Part shown: positions 11,540 through 21,899 of the stretch, piece after piece
Numbering within the stretch: position 1 is the stretch's first letter
Layout of the letters: each line of letters starts with the position of its first letter
Assembly: GCA_024741835.1 (NCBI GenBank)
Contig: JAENRP010000059.1
Coordinates: 1 to 64,000, forward strand
Direction: 5' to 3'
DNA: 64,000 bases
From: Diplocarpon mali
Taxonomy: Eukaryota; Ascomycota; Leotiomycetes; Helotiales; Drepanopezizaceae
Translations under genes and position numbers: made by a program
Notes under the pieces: generated by a model
What the model saw: only the letters and a program-made list of their open reading frames with translations
What the model was told of the DNA's origin: nothing
Databases searched by the model: none

Positions 11540-12139
11540 TTACTTCCGAGTTGCCTCCTCGACGAATGGAGAGGATCTCGTTTGGGCCGTCATGTTTCGC
11601 AGAGCAGCCACCAAAGTAGCGTTCGCCTGACGAAGTCCTTCGTTCTTCTCCCGACAGATGGCATTCACCCCGTCCAGCGTAACAATGCTCTTCATTCTCC
11701 TCCCAGACTCTGCGCACTCTGCCACGAATTCCTCCTCTACGCGTTTGAACTTCGACGAGAGTTCTCCGCTCTCGGCGGAGATTTGGCGGAGCTGCCGGTC
11801 GTACTCAACCAGGATACGCATTTCAGAGCCACTGGAGCGGGCGGTCGCTTGAGGCATGCCAAATGAGTGAGCAGTAACATTGGTTCCCGAAGCGCTGGGA
11901 ATGACTGAGCCAGATCCTTTCGTGCCGTTAAGATCAGGTCTTTTTTGAAATGCCGGGCTGCCTGTGTTGCTGCTGACGATGTCAGAGACTCGGGCAGTAA
12001 AGGCTGGGCCAGACGCGTTCGACCTGAAGGCTGTCGACACTGTGATCGAGTCTGTGTAGCTGGTACGCGGTGCCGAGCAATAGCGATTCGGGGTCCCGTG
12101 GTTTTCGGACTTTGGCGTAGTTGTGAGAGAATGAAAGCC
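11540..12139 (-). CDS. Hypothetical small coiled-coil protein (5' end unresolved)
   Basis: A minus-strand frame ends at 11540 and is open back to a likely splice acceptor (TTTTCCCAG) just before 12139. It encodes about 199 residues: a Ser/Thr/Pro-rich polar N-terminal half, then a heptad-rich helical segment (residues about 110–170, MRILVEYDRQLRQISAESGE and following) that should form a coiled coil. No family recognised. No ATG begins the frame. A candidate first exon with ATG at 12297 and donor GTATGA at 12248 is one phase off for this frame, although it would fit the neighbouring frame. The first exon is therefore open. The amphipathic helix and suitable splice acceptor make it better than a chance frame. 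Confidence 0.4.
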   Translation of the reverse strand, partial: GFHSLTTTPKSENHGTPNRYCSAPRTSYTDSITVSTAFRSNASGPAFTARVSDIVSSNTGSPAFQKRPDLNGTKGSGSVIPSASGTNVTAHSFGMPQATARSSGSEMRILVEYDRQLRQISAESGELSSKFKRVEEEFVAECAESGRRMKSIVTLDGVNAICREKNEGLRQANATLVAALRNMTAQTRSSPFVEEATRK

Positions 12140-12829
12140 CTGGGAAAAGGATGAGCTTTATACCAAGCTATGTGAGTGGAGTGGAGTGGAATTCTACGGC
12201 GGTGATGGTTTCTGAGTGTCGATCATTGATAAAAGGTTTGATTCATACCAGCGTAGGTTGTCATAGTCAGAGCTGGGGGCTTTCCTTCCATCAACATTCC
12301 TCCACCTGAACTGTCATTGGTAATTCATTTGAGTGAGAGGCAATATGTACTTGGCCTCTCGGCTGGGCCTTCGCTAAGCCTTCGCTAAGCGAGCAGTATT
12401 GTGGGCACTGTTGTTGACTCACAAATCTTGCGTTGTGCTCGAATATATCTGATCAATATGAGAGATGTCATCAATCGTTCTACACTCGCCTGCTGTACAC
12501 GCTATATCGTCATCGTCATTCTCTCGACAGCATTTCACTCCCCCGATCCCGATTATCACCGTCTCATCTCTGATTCCCCTGCTGCTTCATCCTTCGCTTG
12601 TCGGAGACCTGACACCTGACCTCCTTCCTCGGCGTCATCCGATATTTGGGGCCAAGGAAAATCCTAGCGAGGGCTATCGTCCTTCTTCTTGCCACCTTCA
12701 TTGCCGTTGTTGATGCTCTTGTCGCACCTCACAAACATCCGCACTACTCTTCGGAAAAGTTGAAATAGTTGTACCTACATCATCGTCATATTTACCATCG
12801 TGATCCGTCTCGGATGTGTAAGCACTGTT

Positions 12830-13091
12830 CTAGCTACTTGCACTCGAGCTGCCGTCCTTGCTATCGACGGTCTCCCCCATTCGTCTGGTTCCCAAAATCA
12901 TTGTCGAGATGGCTTGTTCGGCGCGGGGAAGTGCACGGCGGAGTGTAAGGCCTCTGACGGGAAGCTGGAGTGGGGCGTTAGTAACATGCCTCGATGTACG
13001 GACGTGAAGAGTTGAGACGGACTGGAGACGCATCGATGGATGTGGCAGTGCCGGCGAGTGCCGTGCAGAGGACGAGGCTCTCGAGACGCAT
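12830..13091 (-). CDS. Possible small secreted protein (low confidence)
   Basis: An ATG at 13091 opens a short signal-peptide-like sequence (MRLESLVLCTALAGTATSID). It runs into a segment with a perfect TACTAAC branch site and a CTCCAG acceptor about 15 nt on. Removing GTCCGT...CTCCAG (57 nt) joins to a frame ending at TAG at 12830, giving about 67 residues. Against it, the plus strand of the same place encodes a Cys-containing peptide ending at 13015 (NHCRDGLFGAGKCTAECKAS, four Cys in all), also effector-like but with no ATG found. Only one of these can be the main product. Neither is recognised. Confidence 0.25.
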
Positions 13092-13954
13092 TTCGAATGG
13101 ATGTCTGTGGAGTTTGAGGTTTTTGGTTTGGCAACTGCGCAGCTGATGGAGATCTACTTTCTCGGAGAAACGGAAGCCTTGTTCTGTACATGTCCCTCTT
13201 CCTAGTCGATCCCAATTGCCTGAAGTGTGTTTCCTACTATTCGTGTGTGCTCTACAGTACATCATAGGTCTCGTATTTATCCTTCATCCAGCATGCCAAT
13301 CACATGACTTTCTGTCACGAGATCCCTTCGTTTTCAGCCCTCTACAAGACCGATAGCAATCCAAGCCCAGAGTTCCGATATTCCAGTCCAAAGTACGTTC
13401 ACAGCTGCGTCGCGACAGAATTGGTCTCCGCTGGATCAACCCCCTCTATTCTCCACGAGACCAAGGACCTGATTGACCGCAAAGAGCCCAGGCGTGTCCC
13501 CAGCCCATATCTTTCCACACCCTTCAGAAAACAAAGTACGGAGACGCAGTTGATACTCCGGGCTCTGTAGCTCCGAGACCGAGATCCGGCCCTACCTGCG
13601 ACCCGGCATAATCCGAGCCGAAATGCGACGTGCAACAAAGTTTCCGTGACTCCTCGCGCTCTCCATTAGACCTTGGAGGAGCGTTTCGCCACGATGTGGA
13701 GAGGTATCGCGGCTCCGTCTTGGGAGCTCTCGACAGGGTATCCCTGCGCACTTGGACTTCAATATCATGAGATTCTGGTCAGTCTCAGCACGAGGCGATG
13801 GGGGGAAAAGATTAGGATATTCCTTTAAGCAATCCATTTCAGCAGTGATTCTCGTGCAGTTTATTTTCTCGTCATTCGGATTTGCAAGCAGTCTAACCAA
13901 TCAAAGAATTGAGTAGAGTAGATAGTAGCTGGTATTCCATCTCGAACCAACAAA

Positions 13955-14016
13955 CTCTACTCATTAGTTGTTATTATCCATCTGTCTCTACTCATTAGTT
14001 GTTATTATCCATCTGT
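13955..14016. repeat. 31-bp tandem duplication
   Basis: Two perfect adjacent copies (13955–13985 and 13986–14016) starting CTCTACTCATTAGTTGTTAT, in AT-rich DNA. Confidence 0.9.
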
Positions 14017-14825
14017 AATCGAGTACATCAGCATGCTTTTCAATCAACAAGCGACAACTCAGAGGAGACATAGTCTCACCTGATGAGCTTTGAGCCAAGC
14101 TTAACTATGCATCACTTAGCTCCTGCATTCTCACTATACGAGTACTATAGCTAGGTTTATAGAAGCAATGATAAGCGAGCCGTGTCTCATCATTCAGAAA
14201 AAGAATAGTTTACTCTCACAGATCGTCGTATTCTTTCAAGATTTTCGTACAGCTCTTCCTTGTTCATCAGAGGGAAGAACCCCAAAGCGACGAATTAGCC
14301 TTGATCAGGGGAGGGGTAGATCCAGTGATAGCGCGATGCCTATACAAATCCGAGGGTTATACGTAGTAGGAGAGATCGCTCTCTCGAGGTGATTCTTCTC
14401 ATCACCGAGACCGGTGTTTCTTGAGATTCTTTCAATGAAGATTGATTTACATTGATCAAAACTGTAGTATGAACTGAACAAGTTTCTATTGTTATTTGAT
14501 TTTACGTAACGATGATATAAGAGAATAGCGTATTCATTAGCCAATATAACTCTTCAACACACTTTGAAGAAGGAAAAATGTCGCACAAGAAGAGGTTCAG
14601 TCACAAGTCTTTATATTTGTACCTGTTTACGTCCGGATTATACCACGCCTTTGGTGCCCGACGACGGGAAAAGGGGGTAAGCTACCTAGATGCCCGTTCA
14701 AATGTATACTCGCGGCGGTGTCCGCTGTGCCCGGAAGCCCCTAGAACCCAGTGTCGGAAGAACCCCTTCTTCCAGAACCAAGGCAGTTCTGGAGTTTAGC
14801 GAGATCTTTTATATCAACACGCCAC

Positions 14826-14881
14826 GCCCCTTCACCTCACCTATCCTCCGTCCGCCCCTTCACCTCACCTATCCTCCGTCC
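14826..14881. repeat. 28-bp tandem duplication at the GNAT stop codon
   Basis: Two perfect adjacent copies (14826–14853, 14854–14881) starting GCCCCTTCACCTCACCTATC. The stop codon of the minus-strand acetyltransferase lies in the right-hand copy, so the left copy duplicates the last codons downstream of the stop. Confidence 0.9.
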
Positions 14882-15771
14882 GCCCCCGAGGTTTTCGCAA
14901 CATCACGCCGCCAGCCCTATCCTCAAAAACATTCTCCCCGCTGAACCGAGCGAGCAGTTCAAACCCGAGGCGCCGGTACATCGGTTCCCCCGCAGCGCTG
15001 GCCTCGAGTCCCACAACAACACCCTCGCTGTCCGCTCTCTCCAGGATCTCAGCCATGAGTTTCCTCCCCACGCCTCTGCGCTGAAAGTCTTCGAGAACAA
15101 CGACACTAGGATGGGAGGTCAGTACACACGAGGCTCTCGGTCTCGGGGAGCGAAGAGGACGGGACTCTCCCCGCCTCCCAGAGCGACGCATCTTCTCGAC
15201 GGAAAAAAGGGGGGACTGACCTCTGCGCATGCCACCTATTCCTCCTGTCCAGCCTGTCTTCCCAATGCAAGCTCCCCTCCTCGGCCAGCATCCTCCCAAA
15301 CACCTCGCCGGCCTCCGCATCCGCACTCCGATCCACGCCGACCACCAAGCAGACATAAACCGCCCACAGCCACGCCAGCACCCGCAGCACCGCTCTCCAC
15401 ACGCAGCCCGCGTCGCGATCCATCTTCCTCGCCGCGGCGTCGTCCCCCCGCCGGACAAACTGCACATACCCGACCGGCCACGCGGGCCGGGACTTCTCGT
15501 AGGCGAAAAGCGTCACGTTGCGCGCCGTGAAGAGACGCGCCTGTGCGCGATGGGAGAACCCCCGCTCGTAGTCGGCGTAGTACTGGTCGCGGCGGGGAGA
15601 GAGGAAGGCGGTCAAAGGGGAGTTGTAGTAGGTTTTCGCGGCGATGCGGCCGATATGGTGGCCCTCGAAGAGCCGGCTGCGACGGACGAGGATGGGATCC
15701 GGCGAGATGGGGTTTGGTCGGGGGTCGCCGGAGCGAGTTGGGACGGTCTGCACTTCTCCGGGGAGTGTCAT
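14865..15771 (-). CDS. GNAT-family N-acetyltransferase
   Basis: Two exons, 15771–15221 and 15105–14865, separated by a 115-nt intron (donor GTCAGT, branch TACTGAC, acceptor CCTAG); 263 residues. The first half has the fungal GNAT layout: an opening on FEGHHIGRIAAKTYYNSPLT, a central strand AYEKSRPAWPVGYVQFVRRG, then a Trp-rich helix. After the intron comes the acetyl-CoA binding motif FQRRGVGRKLMAEIL (Q/R-x-x-G-x-G/A), then SEGVVVGLEASAAGEPMYRR and LGFELL near the C-terminus, the normal motif-B end. It is expected to use acetyl-CoA to acetylate an amine, but the substrate cannot be read. The start at 15771 is the ATG nearest the conserved region. The frame is open upstream to an alternative Met-like codon near 15975. 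Confidence 0.85.
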
Positions 15772-16258
15772 GGACACGGTGCTTTGGTGCTTTGGAAGGA
15801 TGGGGCCGGGGGAATCAACAATGAGCAATGGAGGTTCGTCGGTCGATATCTCTCCCAAGTGACGGTCAAATGTAAGCACGAGATGTAAGCCGGCGTGAGT
15901 CCCGCCGCGATGCAGCTTACTACTCGAGCGAGGAGAGAGGGGCTTGTCCTTCGAAGGCTCCCCGATTCCTCTCACGTGGGGTTGTACATCCCACTCTCTT
16001 GGTCGGCATCGGGGAAAATACTCCTAGAAAGGAGCAAATGTCGATTCGGGTCTGGCCAAGGCATCTCTTTTCTCTCCGTGTCGTCAATTGTGTTATTCCG
16101 ACTCGGTCTGGCGAGCTGCCAAGGGCTGGCTCCAGCATGAAATCACCCATCAGGGGAGCAGCGGATTTTTGATTCTGAACTTCGTTGCTTGGATACCTCG
16201 ACTATGTTTTCCTCGATCCCCCTGCGGATTTGGCCCGCCGACCCAGCCCCGAGATGTG
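15772..16258. other. Intergenic, upstream flank of the GNAT gene
   Basis: No supported gene on either strand. It probably holds the promoter of the acetyltransferase. Confidence 0.5.
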
Positions 16259-16263
16259 GTGTA

Positions 16264-16360
16264 TGACAGAATCTCAAGGTGTAGATGCCAAGTTCTATGG
16301 AGCTGTAGGAGGTACATACAAGGTACGAGTCCATGAGCACAATCCTTGTATATTCTAACC
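16264..16360. mobile_element. Solo LTR related to element A, with target duplication GTGTA
   Basis: Starts TGACAGAATC and ends TATATTCTAACC. It aligns along its length with the 124-bp LTRs of element A (shared blocks AAGGTGTAGAT, ACATACAAGGT and CCTTGTATATTCTAA) but is shorter (97 bp) and diverged. Perfect 5-bp direct repeats GTGTA flank it (16259–16263 and 16361–16365), as expected for an integrase target duplication. It is therefore a solo LTR left by LTR–LTR recombination and not a fragment of the nearby element. Unlike element A it is not AT-shifted. Confidence 0.82.
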
Positions 16361-16365
16361 GTGTA

Positions 16366-16862
16366 GTTACAACCAAGACGTGGAGCGGCCTCCAGCCAAC
16401 ACGCCAGCATCCGAGGAGAGTGCAAGTGTAGGGGCGCACCGTGGAGCCATGCCGGCCGTTCTCACGCATCCATCAGGTGGGCATCGGCGATAAACTTCAC
16501 GCAACAACGCCGATGCAGCAGCGGTCATTCTTCTCACCCCCCCCCCACGCTGGCATTAGAGCGGAGATCCTGAATTGAGAAGTTGGAAGAAGCTACAGTA
16601 CAGCCAGATAAGATGCTCCACACCTCATGGCACGGCTAATTTCTCGCCTCGACCAGGTCAGCGGCGGAGAGAGAGATGCATGGCGAGATCCAGCTTTCGA
16701 GAGATCGTGGGTTTCTCTACAGGCTCGTCGCTCAGACGAAAGGACGGATCGCGAGGACTTGCTGGGCGCCCTACCACGGCGGCGGAACCCGCCATCCAAC
16801 CAGCATCACTCTACTATGGTCGCTGTCGAGGTGATGGATGATACAAGCAAGCATACCCAGTT
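16366..16862. other. Unique DNA between solo LTR and element A
   Basis: No supported gene. A C-tract lies at about 16540–16550. Composition is still normal (about half GC) up to the edge of element A, where it drops sharply. Confidence 0.5.
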
Positions 16863-16867
16863 GCGAC

Positions 16868-16991
16868 TGACAGAATCGAAAGGTGTAGATTCTAGTTCTA
16901 GAGAGCTGAAGTAGTATATATACAAGGTTGGCTTACCAAGCCTTAGCCTCCGCTCCGTGCGGTAATCTCCGTACCTTGTATATTTCTAATA
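16868..16991 (-). repeat. Element A 3' LTR (left)
   Basis: 124 bp, direct repeat of 36959–37082. It is preceded by the target duplication GCGAC and followed on the inside by the polypurine tract seen on the minus strand at about 16992–17003. Confidence 0.93.
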
Positions 16992-19900
16992 TGCCCCCTA
17001 CTATAAAGCTCTATAGAACTCAGAGTAAAGAGCCCCACATTTTTTTTTTATATAGTCTAGGCCTTATTAACTCCTATAATATACTCTCTAGTATATGGCG
17101 CCTACGTCTCCCTTATATGGAGTTTAGCCGCCCCGCAGTATAAAAACCGTGCGTTATAGTATAAGAGTACCTTTGACTTAGCTATATTATAGCTTTTCAC
17201 CCTTTATATAGTCGTATTATAGATTTCCTCCTTATATATAGCTTTCTTATAGGTTTCCTCCCTTTATATAGCCTTCTTTTATCGATTTTCGCTCTAGTAG
17301 GCCTATATAACCCTTATATTTCTCAAAAGCGGGTCCTAGTAGAGCTTTTATAAAGGAATCTGCCATATTATCATTTCTAAGTATATAAGCTACTATCATC
17401 TTACCTTTAGCTACTATATTATCTCTTATATAAAAGTGTCAAACGTTAATATACTTTGATTTAGCTGAAAATTTTCATTCTTTAGTAAGAGATCTTGCTC
17501 CTTTATTATCGAGCTATAAATAAGGTAATCAATTGAGTTATATATTAAGGTCGGCGAATAGCTTTAGCATTTAAGCTACCTCTCTTAAGTCATTAGAAGC
17601 CGCTATTATCTCAGCTTATTTACTACTTAGAGAAGTAGATTTTTACCTATTTGCAGCCTAGCTAACGACTCCTCTATTATACTTAATAAGCTAGCCTTAG
17701 AATGACTTCCTATCATTCTTAATAGCTTAAGTGGCATCTGTATAAGCGTCGAATTGATTTGGTTCGCCTTTTCTATATGTAATTCTATCTTCGGCGGTCT
17801 TTTATAAGTATTGCAAGAGGGGTTTTATAGCTTAAAGGTGATCTTATAAAGGGGTTGCTATATGCTATGCCAATTGGCCGATAATATAGGAGATATCTAG
17901 CCTTATAAGGTTCAAAGGGTATATAACGCTTTTTATAATCTACTAATAAAATGAGATATCTTTAGATTGTAATAGCTTATTAGTATAAGCTTTATCTATA
18001 CTTAATTTCCTTAATACTATACTAGCTAAGGCTAGTAGGTTATTCCCTTTGTAATTAGCTATCCCAAATCTATTAAGAATCTTCTTAATATAGTCTATTT
18101 AGTAAATTCGTAGCATTCTAACCTTGCGATCTCGTTCAACTTGTATTCTAATAAAGGTGCTAATTGGCCCTAGGTCTTTTCCTTTCTAAGTATTGAGAAT
18201 CTTCTTTTTAAGGTAATCGCAATCTTATTATTTTCTAATAATTAGCATATTATCTACAAAGACTAATATATACGTAGTTATATTATCAGCTTGATTTTCC
18301 TATATAAATAGATTTAGATCTACTTTAGCGCTTTATAGGCCAGCCTTTTCTATTTTATCTTTAACTAATAGCTACCATTCTTAAGGTGCTTGTTTTAAGC
18401 TATATAATGACCTTAGAAGCTTGATATAGGCTTGTTTTCCTTAAAGTTGAAGGTATAATTTGTAGAATAGGTCGCATTCGTTATTTAATAGTACTATATA
18501 TATGTCTTTAGCTAAGTACGCGTTTAAGAAGGCTATATCAATATCGATTTGCTCGATTTCTAGGTCTCTTAAGGCTGCAAAGGCGAGTAGAACTTATAGA
18601 GTTATATGCCTAATAACGCTAGTAAAAGTATCGAAGTAATCTACCTTATACTATTACTTATAGCCTTTTAATACGATTCGAGCCTTCCTTCTTACTAATA
18701 CTCTATTTATAATCTTATTTTATAGAACTAATCTCGATTTTATTAGCTTTCTCTTAATAAGAGGTTTACTTAATATTATTTTAAAGGTTCCTACTAATTT
18801 TATAGCTTCGAATTCACTAAGTATTACTTCTCTCTATTCTTTTGGATTTTGACTTAGCGCATTATATACTAATATTACCTTTATAGGAATAGTTAGTTGA
18901 TTTCCTATAGAGGTTAATGCACTCTCTTGCGTATTAACCTTACTAAATACTCGTTTTAGCTTTAGCTTCCTACTATACTATAAGGTAGGAGTCTCTATTT
19001 GCTTTAGAATGCGTTAATTAGACGCTTTAGGGATATTTTCTATTACCCTTTAAGGTTTAGTACCTCTTACTTTAACTTTATTGCTAATCTGCCTGTTTTC
19101 TAATGACTCTAATATTACAGGTCTTTTAATACTATATACTCTCTCAGTTTCATATACTAGCCTTTCTATAACTCTTATAAAAGGTCTTTTAGTAATATGT
19201 ACTGGCCTTATAGGTCTTATTAAGCTTATAGCACCTTATGCTAGCCTCTTATTCTGAGGTCTTTCCTATAGTTGTACTTCTCTTATGTTATATATTAAGT
19301 ATTTATTAAATTTAATATTAGTAGATATTAATTCTTTTAAAGTCTCGACATTTAATAGCTTATACGTCTTTAAGCTTATTATACCTATAAGTATCCAAGC
19401 TCTTATTATAGTTCTTAACTTAAACTTACCTAGGCCATTTCCTCTATTATTTAATAGGAACGCCCTAGACCTAAATACTCTGATTTTTAAGAGATTTTTA
19501 GTACGTTTTAAGTATACCTCTAATAGAGTTAGGCCTTTTAGCTCTTTAAAAGGTAGAGCCTTTATAGGCCTCTTATTCTTCAGCCTATAGGCCTATTCTA
19601 TAGCGTAGCACTATATATAGCTATTTATCTTAGCGTTGTATATGCAAAAGCGAGCTATTTTCGTAATTTTGTATATCTAACGTTTAATAACGCTATTTAA
19701 ACTGTACTTATAAGTAAGTAAAGGTTCTAAGGTCATACCTCCTTCTAATAGCTATAGTAAGAATCTGCCTCCAAACTCTCTTATACTATTATCAGACCTT
19801 TAGTATACTATTAAAGTAGAGTTCTTTATCTCTAGTTGCTTCTTTAGGTCTTTGATTTTTAGCTATATCTCATTAGCGCTCTTATTCTTTAGTAGCCTTA

Positions 19901-20250
19901 TCTAATAGCATCTATAGGCATTATCTACTACTAATAGGAAGTAGCAATACCCCCTAATCGATAGTAGTAGTATTCCTAATATATTAGTATAAAGTCTTTT
20001 ATAGATCTTATCTATTTTTATATTTATTTTCTTATTAAATTGCTCCTTTATTCTACCTACTAAGTAGCTTTCGCAGTTTCTCTTTCCTTTAAGAGCGATT
20101 CGAGCTTCTATATTTAAGCTATAGTTATCGTCGACTAGCTTCTTTAGCTTAGTATAGTTAAGGTGACCTAGTCTCCTATAGAAGAGCTCTAAATCCGTTT
20201 TATTCAAGTTTTACAATATCGTCTCTATATTAATTAGTTCTAGAGGTTAT
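16992..20250 (-). pseudogene. Element A polyprotein, 3' portion: integrase, reverse transcriptase, RNase H remnants
   Basis: Read on the minus strand from about 20210 downwards: the GAG-pre-integrase segment (LFYRRLGHLNYTKLKKLV near 20130–20190), integrase, then reverse transcriptase. The catalytic box at about 18250–18261 now reads FVDN, with the second Asp changed to Asn by one G-to-A change. RNase H follows (ANRxKSTSLSSxxAEIIAAS near 17580–17660). Stops are scattered throughout, most explainable by TGG-to-TAG or CAA-to-TAA transitions. Not functional. Copia domain order INT–RT–RH is preserved. Confidence 0.85.
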
Positions 20251-20255
20251 ATAAG
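20251..20255. other. Target-site duplication of element B (left copy, ATAAG)
   Basis: ATAAG directly precedes the left LTR of element B and is repeated exactly at 35404–35408 after the right LTR. It marks the insertion point of B in element A, just upstream of A's GAG-pre-integrase region. Confidence 0.93.
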
Positions 20256-20453
20256 TGTGGTGCGGTCGGCTGGAGGGCCTTCATTAGGTCGCTCAAGAGG
20301 CTCGCTGATATAGGAGAAGATGATTGATTGTATTATTCTTTAATATATATCTGGTAAGGAGACTTCGGAAAGAAAAGGGAGAGTCTATAACTTAGCAGGA
20401 GTCACGTAAAGGGTCTTTAGAATAAATAGAGACTTTGCCTATTTTATATAATA
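20256..20453 (-). repeat. Element B 3' LTR (left)
   Basis: 198 bp, matching 35206–35403. Its inner end is more AT-shifted than the right copy (TATATAATA against TATACGACA). Confidence 0.92.
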
Positions 20454-20885
20454 TACCCCTTAGTTAGGCGATGCTCTTAGAATCGCTTAGCTATATAGAT
20501 AAAACAAAAGAAAGAATAGCAGTTATAAGGAAAAGAGGCTCTATCTCATGTGCCGCCCTTCTAAAGGTCGTTCCTTTTAAAATAAAAAGGGTCGCCATAA
20601 GCAATAAGCGCGCTTAAGAATCTTTGCGATTCTACGCTAGTGCTCTATTAGACTTCCTATAGAGTATTTCTATCGCAGAGGTTCTCCTTCCCTTCTTTTA
20701 AAAACAACCCTCTTTTATTATTTAAAAATATCGTCTTTATACTAATAATTTTTAAATATAAAAGGAACTCCCGCTTATTATAGCCCCGGCCGCCCTCACA
20801 AAGTAAGACCCTTAGAGTCCCTATACCTTACGTTATACTAACTTTGCGCTAGGTCGCTAGCGCTCCTTTAGGAGCTATAACCCTA

Positions 20886-21652
20886 GTGCAATCGTCCCAG
20901 CGCCTACTAGGCAATAAGCTACCGCCGCTATTGCCCCTGCTGCTACTACCGCCTCTGCTGCCGCCGCCGCTAAAGAGCCCCACCCCTGCTACGCGCTATA
21001 TGCCTAAGCCTACGATAAAGCGCAATAACGCGTACGTGCGTTGCATCGCACGCAAGAGTACTAGCAATCTCGATTATCAATGCTTTAATAGCACCTTCGA
21101 TACGCGTTACATTTATTATATAGTACTAAGCAATAGCTACTAGCAGGCTAGCAGACCTCTCCTTGCCTCTTAAAAGGCTATTGTATTAGCCCGCGCCCGC
21201 GGCGCCTTTAAGGAGGAGGTAGCACTACTACTTAATATAGTAAAGGGTGCGCTCTAGAGCTTCTATAGTACATTTGTCGAGTCTTATTAAGTTCTAGGCT
21301 AATTTTAAAAGATAGGAGCAATCGGACCCTAGTACTAGAAGGGCCCGCCACTCTTACAAGTAGTGGTATCGCTGCCTCCCCTGCTCCTAGCATACCGTTC
21401 CCGTTTGCTCCTAGGCCCTCTAGCTCAGACCCATTCGCCCCTGCCGTCGCCGCCGCCGCTCCTGTCCCGTCTGCCGCCGCTATCGCAACCGCTGCTATAG
21501 TATCTCCCTTCGTCTCCCCCGTCCCCGCCCCCGCCATCGCCGCTCCTACTGTCGCCGCCGCCCCCGCTGTACCTCCTGCCTTTGCCCCCGCTGTCACTAA
21601 TATATTCGCCAGCAGGCCTCTAGCCGAAGGAGTGCCTCTAGGCCTCTCTTAA
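20886..21652 (+). pseudogene. Element B accessory ORF, antisense to pol, with six-position Cys-cluster pattern
   Basis: Plus-strand coding traces opposite to pol, between the pol end and the 3' LTR. Around 21015–21140 the frame reads NAYVRCIARK...YQCFNS...TRYIYYIVLSNSY. Cys codons at 21042 and 21081, together with Tyr codons (TAC/TAT) at 21033, 21108, 21117 and 21138, reproduce the spacing C-x2-C-x12-C-x8-C-x2-C-x6-C. Each Tyr is one G-to-A transition from Cys. After stops at 21141 and beyond, a Pro/Ala-rich stretch is open in a shifted frame at about 21262–21649 and ends at TAA (21650), where CAA is a likely ancestor. Translation-like continuity runs on past that TAA for about 40 more codons. 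The region is clearly more GC-rich than the rest of B. Family unknown; likely a zinc-binding accessory protein, now broken. Confidence 0.5.
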
Positions 21653-21899
21653 AAAGAGATCTATACAAAGCTTATAGCTATAGCTTCGCAGCTCCTAGCG
21701 CTAGCTAAGAGGATCTAAGAAAGGGTCGCGCCCTATAATAGCAGCTTAAGAATATTACCTATCCTATATTTTTAAAAAAGGAGAGCTTTTGCAATGCGCT
21801 TTATAAGAGAAAACAAATAAACGTAACTATAAGAGAGTAAAAGCTTATAAGTATAAGTCTCCTAGTAATAAGTGACTACTTGCTAGCGAGTGCGAATTG

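Larger units (their letters stand above)
12140..14864. other. Mostly non-coding stretch with weak small-protein candidates
   Basis: Apart from the possible small secreted protein at 12830–13091 I see no supported gene. From about 13900 to 14560 the DNA becomes AT-rich with no usable frames and holds a 31-bp tandem duplication. A sequence repeat CCTTCGCTAAG occurs twice at about 12368–12390. Confidence 0.45.

Noticed and set aside
21232..21597. Minus-strand Ala/Gly-rich frame in element B
   Set aside because: It is the complement of the Pro/Ala-rich plus-strand accessory frame. It is cleanly open only because GCN/GGN runs avoid stops, and it does not continue the pol frame.
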